A DNA stretch of 64,000 nt from Pomacea canaliculata (GCF_003073045.1 NC_037595.1:2356001-2420000), one strand, 5' to 3'. Numbered from the stretch's first letter, positions 38,567 to 50,711 are shown. A program made the numbers and translations. Notes: generated by a model from the letters alone, not told the origin.

Positions 38567-41470
38567 AGTTTATATAATCAGACAGGTAAGTGAGTTTATT
38601 CCTTATAACTCCTCGATGAGTATAGGCTGGCACGTGAGCTGAATAAAGTAGTATTTCTTGTCCGTTTGATATCCTGTGTACACATTATTTTGACAGTCTG
38701 TGATAGTCGATGTTGATAACAGACATAGGCAATGAGCTTTCAGTTGAAATGACAACGAGGTAAACAGGTTTAAACTGTAAACAAATGTATGCAGTGTCAT
38801 GGTGACACTATCCGACGGGAGAGATTTTCTAATCATTCAGTATAATGAGAGAAAGTTAATGTTTAATCAGTTTAATCCTGTGTCTTGTCTTACAAACTGG
38901 CAATTACTACTTTTTTCGTCTATTTAATATTCTCAAAATTGAATTCAAATTATTAGAAAAGTCAAGGTTTTCAAATGTATTTTTTAACATGTTGATGAAA
39001 GCTTGGCCAACGTTTTGTTTGAAAACAATTGCAGCATATATATATATACTGCCATTAAGAAGATGAAGTGATCTGTGGATTTTTGTCCTGTATAAGGTTT
39101 GAATTTTTCTTAATGATGGTTTGTATTTATGAACCGAACGAAACTGATTGACAGTCGTGCGATTTGATTATAATAAAGATATTTTTCGTCTTTATTCCTG
39201 CTTTAAAAAAAGGCTAAAAGTCTCGATTTTTTTGAATTGTTTTGAGCTTTAAAATGCCAACACCTCAAACTCTCTGTCAAGAAAGTTTAAAAATCCATCC
39301 ATGTTTTTAACTATTAGTATCTGATTTTTGACTCAATACCCTGTACATATTTTGACAATATTTTCCACAGTTTCCTGGTTTCTGGACTTTCTCAAAGTGT
39401 GCACGTAAATTTGCAATATCAAAGCATAAATCGTATAATTATAAATAAAGTCTAACAAGGCGTAAAAATAATATATTTTGTTATCTCAGACAGTGTTATA
39501 TATAAATAATATATTTTGTTATCTCAGACAGTGTTATATATAAGTAATATATTTTGTTATCTTAGACTTTAAAGTGTGTTTAGTTAGATGACAGCTATTT
39601 TACAGTGTGCATGAAATCTCAAGCTGATGAAGACATTAAATAAAACTTTAAACTTAACTAAACATGATTTACATTTTTCCTTCCATCCTTTGGTACAGTT
39701 CTTTGTGCTTACATTTGATAAATTCACAATCCCATTATTACAAAAAGCTCATACTTCTTGCCTGTGGTCCAGGAGGATTTTCGCTTGATTTCATCTGTAA
39801 AAACTCTAATAAATAAGAATAAATAAACATGACCCAAAGTGTATACTCAAGAGATCCGCTTTTGTCATCCGACTTCTTAGGAAAAAAAAGTTTTTGCGAC
39901 GAAAGTCTTCTTATTATGCTGAACAGTATTATTACTGAGACTGTTCTATTATTAATGATATAATATTACTATTAAAAGCAGTTTACTTTGTTTTTCTATG
40001 ACACTGAGCTCGATCCGCAATTCTATAATTTCTCAATGTGTTATACAATAAAATGGTAAAGGTAATAATAGTCACCAAACATGTTTACGTGTTTAAGTAA
40101 TTTGATACACATTTAAAAGGACATAAAAAAAACAATTTAAAATAAGGATTTCTTCTCTTCTTCATTTAATTTTAAGCTACGAATGACACCTGAGTTTTCT
40201 GGGATAGCTATGGTAAAGAATAACTCAAAGACACAAAAGTCTTTACACAAATATTTAATCTTACCCAGTTCTTCTATCCGTCTCTCCAATCTGAAAACAA
40301 ATCATAACATCACTCAAAAAGAATGAAGTAAAACAAAACCAATGTCTTTCATTTAACTCTAAGAAATATGCCTAGCGAGAAACATCTTTTACAGAAGTAA
40401 ATTTTTTCAGATTTATTTTGCAGTTTTCGATATCTCATTTTCCGTCCACCCGTCTGGTATTGTGAGTTGTGTTTACTGTTACCACAAGGTGATGGGAAAC
40501 AGATAAAATATCAGCTAGCAATGCCAACCATGTTCTCCACACCTTTGTCTAGAGCACATCTATACATCGTGTACATCTGTCACTTTCCAAGCACAATATT
40601 ATAACCTATATATATATATACACACAAAGGTATCTTATTCATTTCAAAGGACTAGTAAAATCCGAATGATCAGTGAAGTTCTTGACATTATAAGAAGCTG
40701 GTGATACACTATATCCCAAGTCCCAAGACAATGGTTTAAACCGCAGTCTGATGTGGTTGTCGTCTGGAGATGACTAATGGTGTAAAGTGAGGAAAAGACT
40801 CATCTTGAGGCAACACTGAAATAAAGCAAACACTTACTGATTAGTAAACTTTTCAGACTCTTTGGTTTCCTTTTCCGATAGTATTTTTGCGACAGAGTTT
40901 TGATTATATCTGCTATGTCACAGATGCGGGAAATACAAGTTTCTGAACTACCTTTGTGTTTGTGTGTAAGAGAGGGAGGAAGAGAGAGACCGAGAGAAAT
41001 AAATGGCATCGGAAAAACTAAAATCACTGAAAGATATTCCAATAAATGTCAGAGGTACCAAAGTATCCATCAATAGAACTACAAATTAATTCTCCCACCC
41101 AAACAAAAAACTCCACGATTAAAAGAACATTTTTGAAAACATAACGAGAAATGATTTTTTTCCCGACATTATTATGTTTACTGAAGTACTTTCCTCAGCA
41201 TGTTTCTACAACCCTGTCATTGGTGTTGGCCCTCTGTTCACTGGTACTTGTGCTGTGTCCTAAATCAACAGTAATTTATAAAATTTTATTATTAAGTTCA
41301 AATTATGGAAAACATTATTTTTTCTACCTGCACATTATCTTCCGCGAATTTGAGCATCTCTGTTTTGACATCGTCTATGATTAAATCCTTTTTAATTTAA
41401 TGGTGGTGTCTACATTAGTCTCTTATTAAAAGCTCCAGAAATTGTGAAGTTTAAACAAAAAGGCGATGAG
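38567..41470. other. intergenic, receptors 6-7
   Basis: No gene is supported. The region is strongly AT-rich, with a 38-base tandem repeat at 39467-39570 (listed) and short TA runs. This is the shortest gap between receptors. Confidence 0.5.
39467..39570. repeat. 38-bp tandem repeat, ~2.7 copies
   Basis: The units begin at 39467, 39505 and 39543. They share AATAATATATTTTGTTATCT and CAGACAGTG, with only a few changes in the last partial unit. Near identity suggests recent duplication. Confidence 0.9.
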
Positions 41471-41478
41471 TATAAATC
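41471..41478 (+). promoter_or_regulatory. TATA box, receptor 7
   Basis: TATAAATC lies directly after AGGCGATGAG and 94 bases before a consensus donor. The upstream AGGCGATG is shared with receptor 6. A second TATAAAGG at 41821 is a rival, but its only donor is too close. Confidence 0.5.
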
Positions 41479-41564
41479 TGCAGTTTTCTTAACAATGTAG
41501 CACTTCTAATTCTTATTTAAAACTGGGGACACGAGTGGCACCCCAAAGCAATAGTTACTTCATG

Positions 41565-41973
41565 GTGAGTTATACTTGGGAAAGTCTCTTAATCTTTGGC
41601 ACCAGACTATACCTTGTCTCAACACCTTTTGAATAACACTGTTTTTAAAATAATATTTAAGCTGAAAGCTTTCTCTGTTTTATCTTTGTTCAACTATTAC
41701 AAAAAGGCAATGCCGTTAATATTTTCAAGTTAATTTGAATGCAAAAGTAAAAAGGAGAAAGACAGGAATAAGCTTCTCCTTGAACTTCCCTAGACTCTGC
41801 TAACCACTTTACTTCTCATCTATAAAGGGAAGCTTTCTATCTTAAACAAATCCCCACCAAGGTAGTAGAAATTTCTGTTACACATAGGATTAAAACAATA
41901 GTTCAGACTTGGAGCCATGCAGCTAGGAAAACATTATTTTAGTATAGCCATCACTATTTCATTTTTTTCCCAG
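41565..41973 (+). other. probable 5' UTR intron, receptor 7
   Basis: The donor TTCATG|GTGAGT and acceptor CATTTTTTTCCCAG|ATG enclose 409 bases. Exon 1 would run from about 41501 to 41564, and exon 2 has ~355 bases of leader before the coding ATG. Confidence 0.5.
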
Positions 41974-42328
41974 ATGTTATATCAACATGCTCCGACGACT
42001 GGCGAGGGAGACAAGTGTAATGTTCTGTCTGTTATTTGTGTTCGTTTAAGCTAGAAACAAGGAAATCTTAGACCAGAGTAAACATATTTTTGTGACCATC
42101 AACATGACAACAAAAGTAGCAAATTTGACAAAGTTCGAGGGCAGGAAATAGTTGTCGAAATATTTAATCACTAATCACTTATCACTAATCAGCACAAACA
42201 TTAAGTTCATCTTATACTTGTCATGAAGCACGGATTTCTACTTTGACAGATTCTATATTGTTTCCTGAAAAGTTCTCGGTGTTCTGTATGTCTGTGTATG
42301 ATATGATTCCCGATAGAACTCACTGGCC

Positions 42329-43489
42329 ATGAACCGGTCTCTACATAACACCAGCAATGACTTCTACGCAATCAAAGAATTTTTGCCGTGGAACAACCCT
42401 TCCAATATAATATCCTACGATGCCTATTATAAAATGGCATATTATTTTAACAATATTTTGAAACCATTGGTTCTTGTCATTGCCATACCAACCAGCATCA
42501 TCAGTGGTCTGGTGTTCAAAAGTCAAGGACTGAAAGAGCGCATGAACCTCTGTCTCCTGGTTCTGACCCTTGTGGACATGACCTTTGTCTGCTACTCCAT
42601 GGTATTCACGATGACATTTTGGATTAGAATACTGATGCCGGTGTTGGGAGAAGAGGTTTACACCAAAGCTCAGTATTATGCCATGAATGTCAACTATGGG
42701 TTGAGAGAGACTTCAGCCTGTATCAGTGGACTGATTGCTGTGGAGCGGTGTGTCTGTGTGGTCCTTCCATTCCACGCACACTTCCTCATGAGCACCAGAA
42801 CCATGGGAATTTTACTGGTTGCCATGGTTATCACGATGCAGTTGGCTTTTATTACAACACCTTTGAAGAGGTATGTATTTGCTGTGTATGATAACACCAC
42901 GGACACCCTCAGGTGGACGGTTGCTGTGTCCGATGCCTGGCACAGAAGTGAAGGACTGATGCTCTACGACAAAGCGGAAGACACCTTCATGCTGATTCTT
43001 CTACCTCTCGTCATCTTTTTCGTCGTGTCTGGGTCAACAGTTATCACAGTAGTCAAGCTGAGGTCTGCGTTATCATGGAGGGATGTAGTAAGCTCCAGTA
43101 AAGACAGTGTCAGTCAACAGGTGGCGCTGACTCGCATTCTTGTGCTTGTCTCCGGCGTCTTCATCGCCAGCAAGGCGCCGTGGGTTGTCATAACATTGGT
43201 TCGATTCTTCTACCCCGACTTCTCGCCCACCGGGACCCAGTCCAACATTTATCGCGCCTCGGATCTCATAGCTCATTACTGCCTCTACTTTCACAGTTCC
43301 ATCAATTTCTTCATTTACTACTCGAGATCTTCAAAGTTCCGGCTTCATCTCTCCAGACTGTGCCAGTGCTCACACAGTCCTCCTGTCCTACCTGACAACG
43401 TAGTAGAAGACTGTACAAAAACGAAACTGAAGATGAAACCCTGGGTAGGAGGACTCAATCCCAGCCTAAACCCTCCTTACTCAGAATGA
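42329..43489 (+). CDS. receptor 7: class A 7TM chemosensory-type GPCR
   Basis: A single exon encodes 386 aa from GGCCATGA, opening MNRSLHNTS with two sequons. It has FLPWNNP at 18-24, TM1 with IPTSIIS (Ser at the usual Asn), and TM2 LTLVDM. The intracellular loop before TM2 reads LKERMNL where the other members have DRMNL. It has VERC at ~138-141, DTLRW and a variant AWHRS in ECL2 (AWQ elsewhere), KAPW in TM6 and NFFIYY in TM7. ECL2 has no cysteine. The C-tail is long (~48 residues after helix 8), with Pro-rich and Lys-rich segments. It groups with receptors 5, 6, 8 and 9. The role is inferred from the family. Confidence 0.96.
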   Translation: MNRSLHNTSNDFYAIKEFLPWNNPSNIISYDAYYKMAYYFNNILKPLVLVIAIPTSIISGLVFKSQGLKERMNLCLLVLTLVDMTFVCYSMVFTMTFWIRILMPVLGEEVYTKAQYYAMNVNYGLRETSACISGLIAVERCVCVVLPFHAHFLMSTRTMGILLVAMVITMQLAFITTPLKRYVFAVYDNTTDTLRWTVAVSDAWHRSEGLMLYDKAEDTFMLILLPLVIFFVVSGSTVITVVKLRSALSWRDVVSSSKDSVSQQVALTRILVLVSGVFIASKAPWVVITLVRFFYPDFSPTGTQSNIYRASDLIAHYCLYFHSSINFFIYYSRSSKFRLHLSRLCQCSHSPPVLPDNVVEDCTKTKLKMKPWVGGLNPSLNPPYSE

Positions 43490-43640
43490 AATTCACCGTT
43501 GTCACTAAGAGATGGTAAAGCGATCACAATATTACCGGAACCTTAGTATAAATAATTGTATTTTTCAAGCTCAGTTCCACATGTGGAAGCGAGCTTAATG
43601 CGCTGTACATGAAAGTCTGCCAATAGTCCTTCCCATATAC

Positions 43641-43646
43641 AATAAA
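43641..43646 (+). terminator. possible poly(A) signal, receptor 7
   Basis: This AATAAA lies ~150 bases after the stop codon, with TGTTTATATTTG downstream. It is a plausible 3' end. Confidence 0.45.
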
Positions 43647-46643
43647 AACAAACATCAGATAGCGGACGGCGTGTTTATATTTGTTATATTATACTCATCA
43701 TTTTTCTTTGAAGAAGATATGTGTCAAAATATTTACTATTCAGCTACTGCTTCTCTTTGTGCCACTATGTTTGTTAAAATAGTGGATCTGTGCATGACAT
43801 TATTTATATAATTTATATAAGAAGGTGAAAGAGAGGGGGTTGCTGTTCGGTCCCGTAAAGAAGATACCTGCGAAGACCCTGCGACCCTGGGGTCTTGGGC
43901 TCACGGGCAGGGTCACACAAGGACGAGGTGAAAGGTCACTTAATTCCCTCCATCCGCGCGCGCACACCCGACAGGCCGGCCAGGTGCGAGGAGGACAACA
44001 CGAAGACAGAGAAACAATCGGCGACACGCGACACTCGCACTCAGGTGCTAAATATTAATGCTGACATATATTTTTGTAGAGAAAAATGACTGGTTAGAAT
44101 CTGATCAAAAATTAAAAGTTTATTTAAGTATTTTGACCTTCCTTGGCAGCAAGATAGTTTGGTATTTTCTACTTGTCGTGGAATATTATTTAATACATAC
44201 AGAGAAATATTTAGTTCTGTGATAACTGCTCCGAAGACGTGTGTCCTGTGTTACTAGTGGTGTATGAAGCAAAACGATGATGAAGAATTTGTCCTCGTGA
44301 TAACAATAAATAAAGAAGCTGTTGTCACAACACAGTTGTTTGCAAAGTTAATCACCTAAACACAGTATAATGAAATCGAAAATATAATCATCAACAGAAC
44401 TCAGGCTGTAATCGGACCTTAAGAAGACATTATCATTGTTTCTAATAATGTACATTCTCATATATAAATTTCATTCAAAAAACTGCCGAAGGATAATGAA
44501 CACTTCACTTTTCACTGTCACTCGGCTATGAGGTGTATTACAATATTGAATGAAAGGTTTGAATCATTCAATGTCTTTCTTATTCTTTTTAGGTGACTTT
44601 GTTTTTTCCAAGATAAAACAATTAAAAAAAACAACCCCTGAAACTCAAATTGGAGTTTGAGGACGTGCGGTGAAAACTACTTTGATGTGTAGTACACAAG
44701 AGCATATATCTCGCAATATGTCCGATATCAACAAAAAAAGACATTATTATTGTTGTTATCATAAAAAGTATTAATACTGTTGCTAGTTTAACCGCTTGAA
44801 AATAGCTATTGCGCTTTGACAAGGTAATGTTTTCAATATGTTTTAAATATATATCATGTTTTGATATATATATATAGAGAGAGAAAGAGAGCAGAGGTTG
44901 GTGATATTTGTGTTGGAGGAGAAGGTTGGTTGAGAATAATAGGAAAGTCTCATTTTTTTCAAGACTTGCACAATTTTTTTTTCATTTTGAGGATTACTAT
45001 AGACATGTTGGGCTTGCGTATCTTGATGTGGAGCATGTTTATATTGTATGTTTATTTTACTCGTTTTAATATGTTAAAGTGACTCCAAATGTCAAGAGAC
45101 TTACAGCTTACCTCTACTACGCAGAGCAAATGCGGACAACCGTGTAATTTTAAGGAGCGAGAGAGAGGAAGGGAGGAAGCAAACGATCGAAGGTTGCTGC
45201 TGGCTCAAGATTTATCTCCCCCTTCACCGCAGGGCGTCGCCTTCTTTATTCCTCCCCCACTCCTTACTCTCCCCCCTCTTATTGCTCTTTAATCTTCTCC
45301 TCACTGTCAGGAAACCCACCCAAGCATCTCACTGCATTACCTCCCTCCCTTGTCCTAATGAACCTCTGACATGTTAATTACTCAATAGACTGAGCGGTAA
45401 ATAAATAATTCAATATTGAAATCATGTTGGGAAGAGTTTGCTGAAGAAAGCAGCTCGGGTGAACCCACGTACATCGACAATAATAAATAAATAAGTAAAT
45501 AAAATGCCAACTTTAAGCAAGAGTAGGAAGAATGAAGAAATGGCTTAGACCCTGCTCTCATTCGGGTGGTAGCAGGTACCATGCTAGTGCAGTTTATTTA
45601 TTTTCTAATTTTTTACTCATTTATCACTTTAACTCCGGACACTGTCTTTTCGAAGGTGAGCTGTAAAGCAGTAATCATCGGAGTTGATGAGTTCTTTGTG
45701 TGTGAGAGAGAGACAGAGAGACAGAGAGACAGAGGGATGAAGACATGAGTCCTGGTACCAACAGATACCGTGGTTATGATATTACCTTGTAGAACGATGG
45801 AGTCCCTCCAAAAAGCTTTAAAGTATTAAATTATTCGAAGTAAATGACTTTGTGGGTCAAAGGTTTTCTTCCTATTGACGAACTGTCGTCTGTTTGATGC
45901 AATCCACTAGTAATCGGTTGTCAAGGGAAGAGGAACGGACTCAAGTCCACAGATGTGTTACATTAAAATGTACTTTTTACTAAAAACAGTGTGACCAGAG
46001 TTCTTGATTACACAATTTATAAAAAAAGTATTACTATGTTTTTAATATTGCACAATTTACAGTCGTGTTTTTTAAAGCAAATTTGAGTATTCATGTAACA
46101 TGAGAAGTGCATGTATTTTCAAGCAGAGCGCATGCGCTATTAAAAAACAATGTTTCTTAAACTTTGGTATGAATTTGAGAGATTTAAATAGTTTAAATTT
46201 TATGTGTGCGTACAAACATACATAACTTTAAACATTCTTATCCTGTCAACACTGACCACTCAGAGAGAAAAAAAAAAAGACATTTCTTGATCAGTACCAC
46301 CGATCCAACATTGCCATGACAACTAAGACTTATGTCAAGCAAGTCTTGTCTGAAGCTTTGTCAATATGGACAACAGGTAAACCTCCATCACCTGACAGAG
46401 GCATTTAACACACACCTTGACGACAGGTAAGCTTGTCTCTGGCAAAACACACACATGCACGTGTTCTTAACTGAAGAGCTTTACATCGAACTTAATGACA
46501 TTGTCAAATTGTAAGAAAAAAACGAACGACTCATATGATGGGCAAATGATAACTGTTGACAGAAGTCTTTCCGTTCTGAGAGGATCTGTGTATCGCGGTG
46601 GTAGCCTGGTGTTGACTTTATTTAGCTGACACTAACGACTAAT

Positions 46644-46882
46644 TAAGGTGACCAGACGTTTCGAGAGAGAAAGCGGGACACGTGCCGAAGATGGTGTCGT
46701 CACCGTCAAAAAACGCCGAAAAAAGTAGGGGTGGGGGTGCGTATCAGTGTACGGTATTCAGATTTTTAAAGACAACCGGGACATTTGATGGACTTCCAGA
46801 AAGCCAGAAAGCGGGACATTGGGCGTCCCACCCGATATTCAGGCGGGACACGAGGTCAAAAGCGGGACATCTGGTCACCTTA
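46644..46882. mobile_element. MITE-like element with 16-bp TIRs
   Basis: The ends are inverted copies: TAAGGTGACCAGACGT on the left and the complement of TAAGGTGACCAGATGT on the right. Both sides are flanked by GACTAAT (46637-46643 and 46883-46889), a 7-base target-site duplication. Inside, GCGGGACA recurs four times in the same orientation. At 239 bases with no transposase this is a non-autonomous DNA transposon. The superfamily is not assigned, since a 7-base duplication is not diagnostic by itself. Confidence 0.8.
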
Positions 46883-47027
46883 GACTAATCGTTAAAGATT
46901 ATGAAAGGATTATGTCGATAACTTAATCATCCTGAACATCGACAATCGTGAAAATAAACATCAGCTTTGCATCGAGACACCACTCACGGGATCCACCTCC
47001 AGCACCCAGGACATCGGTAGTCAAGAA

Positions 47028-47166
47028 CACAACGTGGCACACATGTAAACAACGTCGCACACAGGTAAACAACGTGGCACACAGGTAAACAATGTCACAC
47101 ACACATGTAAACAACATCACACATGTAAACAACGTCGCACACAGGTAAACAACGTCACAAATGTGA
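47028..47166. repeat. ~20-bp minisatellite, about 7 units
   Basis: The unit is close to AACGTCGCACACAGGTAAAC, with variants in CGTGGC, ATGTCA and CACATG. The direct tandem layout without spacers separates it from a CRISPR array. Confidence 0.9.
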
Positions 47167-49133
47167 AGACTCATCCCGACGATGCTTACTTTCAGAACTA
47201 GGTCTTAATACTGTCAAAAGAATAAAATTAATCGAGACTTACGTGTGGAGGTTGCCCTAACAGATTTGTGTGGTCATCAAATACATCCACACGCCACACA
47301 ACCACACACATTGCTCCTGGAATTATCTCCCCTGATGACACTGATGACACTGCTATCGTCTTGCACTGGATGACCCTTCTGGGGTCAGCGCTGTTGGGAC
47401 AGGTGCTCCACCGCCACTACTGCGAGCTGACAGACAAACGTTTCTACTTCTAGTCATCCACAGCAGCTGATACTGGTTAGACATGCTCCTCCGGGTGATG
47501 GGACAATAACTTCCTGTGCTAATTCTCAGTAAAAAGCCAAAAGGTGTGCCGGGTGGGGGGAGGGTGGTCTGGTCTCGTCTGCTGTCCGTGTCCACTGACA
47601 GGATGAAGATGCTCTCGACTATCGCCCTTACTTTCCTGTAGTTAATTTCTGAAAACTCTTACTCCTTAATGAATATCCAACTTGCCCACTCTATAAAATG
47701 TAACTTTCTAATTTGCTGATAACTTTAAAAACTAATTTTAAAATACCAAATCCCCACAAAATATTCTTAATTGTTCCTTCTCAAAAATTTTAACAACCAA
47801 TGTGTTGCCTATACAAGGAATTAGTCTCAATCCCGATATCTTACCCTCTAAATACTGACATGAGGACGTGGGTAGCCTAAGCTCCCAAACCTAAGTAAGA
47901 GAATATTAACACACGATACCCGTCTAACAGTCTACTTTCCTCTCCCACCCAAGACGTAGAACACGTGCCTGACACTTTAGTGGGTTGGGTAACGAGTGGC
48001 TCGTACCCTCCTCACAACAAGGGTGGATCTGAGGCTACAGGGGACTCTTATACCCTACTTCCCATCGACTGTACCGTCACAAGACTATATTTACAGTCAC
48101 CAGGAGATGTAGATATGAAACGGTGGCAAGACCACACCCGAGACAAAACCTAGAAGTAAACTGTTCCTAGAAAACAGCAGAAACATTTTCCCTTCTCATA
48201 AAAGCAGAGAAAAGGACAGTTTACATAACTGACTGAAAGGCAGATAAAACAGAACAGCTAAGGATAAGACACAAACTTTCTGTCATTCTGAGGAACTTAA
48301 ATTTCGATAAAGAGACTTGAAGACTAGGAGCTGGAAGTAATTATCGCTCTAAGATTCAACACTCACAAGCACACTAAGTACCTCTGCTCACAACACAAAG
48401 CAGACGACATTCATTACAAGTTTCTCGTTGATGTCGGCTTTTCAAATGTAATGAGCTGCACTAATTGCACTCAAGTAAACATTTAAGCTTGTAGCAAGTG
48501 AAACAATCGAAAAAAATACAAGTAGCTCTTTGCATGTGTGTGTGTGTGCGCGCGCGCATTTATATGCCTTCACAACTGACTGCAAGTATTTAAAAAATCA
48601 AGACCTTATCCTGATTCAACTGAAAAAGAATTTCTTAAATATTTTAAAACAAAGAAGCAAAAGAAAATTCTAGTTGAATAGAAGCAAGACCTTTGCCAAT
48701 ATATTCATTTTCTAACTCTATTTCTGAAAGAGATTATTTGCCAGTAATTATCTTGAGACGATGAAGTGAATGGTAAATATACTAACAGTGTTTGTGAAGC
48801 TGCCTGACCTTTTCATTCCATCCTTGGTGTCTCAAAGTGTCAGAACTGAGTGAAGGAGAGACGATTAAACTTTTGACAGTATTGGAGTTTAATTCAAAGA
48901 TGAGAACAACGCCCATCAATATACTTTTATTTTTGATACCTATAATCCTGTCTACAATCCACATTTACACTCAGAAAAAGAAGATATGAATATATCGAGA
49001 GTTTTTAGAAATATTTTTCAATAACGCAATAAAAATTTTAATGGCAATTAATCCTCAGTGATTTAATTTTTCCCACATCATTCTTAAATCATATGAAGTT
49101 ATTTTTAGTTTTATCATTAATCAAAAACTTTAG

Positions 49134-49141
49134 TATAAAAG
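49134..49141 (+). promoter_or_regulatory. TATA box, receptor 8
   Basis: TTTAGTATAAAAGC has the same core and preceding TAG as receptor 9. It lies 74 bases before a candidate donor and ~450 bases before the ATG. Confidence 0.6.
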
Positions 49142-49207
49142 CTCAAGAAATCCATCTTATTGCCCCCAATACAACACTAAAGACATCACAACAATGTTTC
49201 TCTTGAG

Positions 49208-49541
49208 GTCAGTGCCATCTAGCGCCCTCCATCAGTGCAAAGAACAGCAATGCTACATCATCTCTTCTATTCTCTGATGTTCCAAGTTCCATTTTCTCAC
49301 TGATGAGACAAAATCTGAAGATAAATTAGCTGTAGACACTGCATTCAATCTGACTGAGGTTTGGACATGATCGAGAACCCAGAACAGCAGATGTGGCAGT
49401 AGAAAACACCAGAGAACAAAATTCATCAAAGGTCAAGTGTTAAGAAGGAAGCTCTCATTATTAAGGAACACAATGCATCTTAAAGTTATGATAACCGATG
49501 ACCTGGTATTCAGAAATAACAATTTCGACTTCTGCTAACAG
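49208..49541 (+). other. possible 5' UTR intron, receptor 8
   Basis: The donor TTGAG|GTCAGT is weaker than those of the neighbours. With the acceptor CTTCTGCTAACAG|TC it gives 334 bases, in the size range of the other leaders. Exon 2 would add only ~42 bases before the ATG. Unspliced transcription from the TATA box is also possible. Confidence 0.4.
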
Positions 49542-49583
49542 TCAACGGTTTGTCAGTGATAGACTAAACCAATCTTAGTGGAC

Positions 49584-50711
49584 ATGAATCTCTCTCTCAA
49601 TACCAGCAAGGATCATTTGAATAGTAAAACTGATGTTTTGCCTTGGAACAACCCCGACAACATCATTTCTTATGATGCATATGTACAAATGGCATTTTAT
49701 TATAATGTTGTGATGAAACCTGTAGTAGTTGCTCTGGGAGTGTCAACAAACATGGTCAGCTGTCTGGTCTTCAGACGCCAGGGAGTGAGAGACCGCATGA
49801 ACCTCTGTCTCTTTACCCTGGCTCTAGTGGACATGACTTACATCGCCTACTCTATGGCATTCACTTTGACCTTTTGGATAAGAATACTGGAGCCAATGGC
49901 AGGGGAAGAGCTATATGTAAAGACTCTTAATTATGCCATGGGGGTTAATTACGGCTTGCGAGAGGCCTCCACCTGTATCAGTGTCCTGATTGCTGTAGAC
50001 CGCTGTCTGTGTGTTGTGTTTCCACTGCGGGCTAACACCCTCATGAGCACTAGAACCATGGGCATCCTCTTGGCTACCATTGTCATCGGCATGCAGCTGG
50101 CCTTCGTCACTACACCTGTTAAGAGGTACGTGTTTGCTGTTTACGACAACACCACAGGTGGGACAAGGTGGGCAGTGGCCCCGTCAGCTGCCTGGCAGAA
50201 GAGCGAAGTTCTCCTTGTGTACGACAAGGGAGAGGACACCCTCATGCTGATTGTCTTTCCCCTTGTCATCTTTGTCCTTGTGTCGGGATCAACGGCTACC
50301 ACGGTGGTGACGCTGAGAGCCGCCATGTCGTGGCGAGAGAAGACCAGCTCCACCAGTAGTGACGCACAAGGCCAGCAGGTGGCGCTGACCAAGATGCTTG
50401 TCCTCGTCTCGTGCGTCTTCATCGTCAGCAAAGTGCCGTGGGTCGTCATCACCTTAGTTAGAATTTTTTATCCTGACTTTTCGCCTTACGGCAGTCAGTC
50501 CAACATTTATCGTGTGCTGGAGTTAGTTGCTCATTATTTTGTTTACTTTCACAGCTCTATTAATTTCTTTATTTATTACTCGCGGTCCTCTCGTTTTAAG
50601 TCTCATTTGTGGTCTAGTTGCGGCCTTTTTCACAAGGTTAGACGCTACCCCCATGAAACTTCTGGCGTTTCTACGGTAAAGATTTCAGAAACATCATCAG
50701 AAACTTTGTGA
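49584..50711 (+). CDS. receptor 8: class A 7TM chemosensory-type GPCR
   Basis: A single exon encodes 375 aa. The frame is open two codons further upstream but begins there with GTG, so the ATG at 49584 (MNLSLNTS, two sequons) is chosen. It has VLPWNNP at 18-24 (Val for Phe) and TM2 LALVDM. The TM3 motif is VDRC, so this is the only member with Asp rather than Glu before the Arg. It has NTTGGTRW and AWQ in ECL2 (no cysteine), KVPW in TM6 and NFFIYY in TM7. The C-tail resembles the proximal tail of receptor 5 (GVSTV), and short stretches around ECL2 and TM4 are nearly identical to receptor 5 at the DNA level. A chemosensory role is inferred. Confidence 0.96.
   Translation: MNLSLNTSKDHLNSKTDVLPWNNPDNIISYDAYVQMAFYYNVVMKPVVVALGVSTNMVSCLVFRRQGVRDRMNLCLFTLALVDMTYIAYSMAFTLTFWIRILEPMAGEELYVKTLNYAMGVNYGLREASTCISVLIAVDRCLCVVFPLRANTLMSTRTMGILLATIVIGMQLAFVTTPVKRYVFAVYDNTTGGTRWAVAPSAAWQKSEVLLVYDKGEDTLMLIVFPLVIFVLVSGSTATTVVTLRAAMSWREKTSSTSSDAQGQQVALTKMLVLVSCVFIVSKVPWVVITLVRIFYPDFSPYGSQSNIYRVLELVAHYFVYFHSSINFFIYYSRSSRFKSHLWSSCGLFHKVRRYPHETSGVSTVKISETSSETL

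Larger units (their letters stand above)
43647..49133. other. intergenic, receptors 7-8
   Basis: No gene is supported. A GC-rich, CpG-containing block at ~43825-44045 stands out from its AT-rich surroundings, but no coding potential is recognised. Also present are a GA run near 45704-45735, the palindrome AGCGCATGCGCT at 46127-46138, an inverted-repeat element (46644-46882), a minisatellite (47028-47166) and a TG/CG run at ~48535-48558. Confidence 0.5.

Noticed and set aside
41821-41861. Alternative receptor 7 promoter (TATAAAGG) with donor at 41862
   Set aside because: The donor lies only ~40 bases from the TATA box, leaving an exon of about ten bases. The module at 41471-41564 fits the other genes better.
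47028-47166. CRISPR-like direct repeats
   Set aside because: Units are contiguous and imperfect, with no unique spacers, and the surrounding genome is eukaryotic.
49578-49583. Two-codon upstream start for receptor 8
   Set aside because: The codon is GTG, which is not a normal animal start. The ATG at 49584 matches the array.
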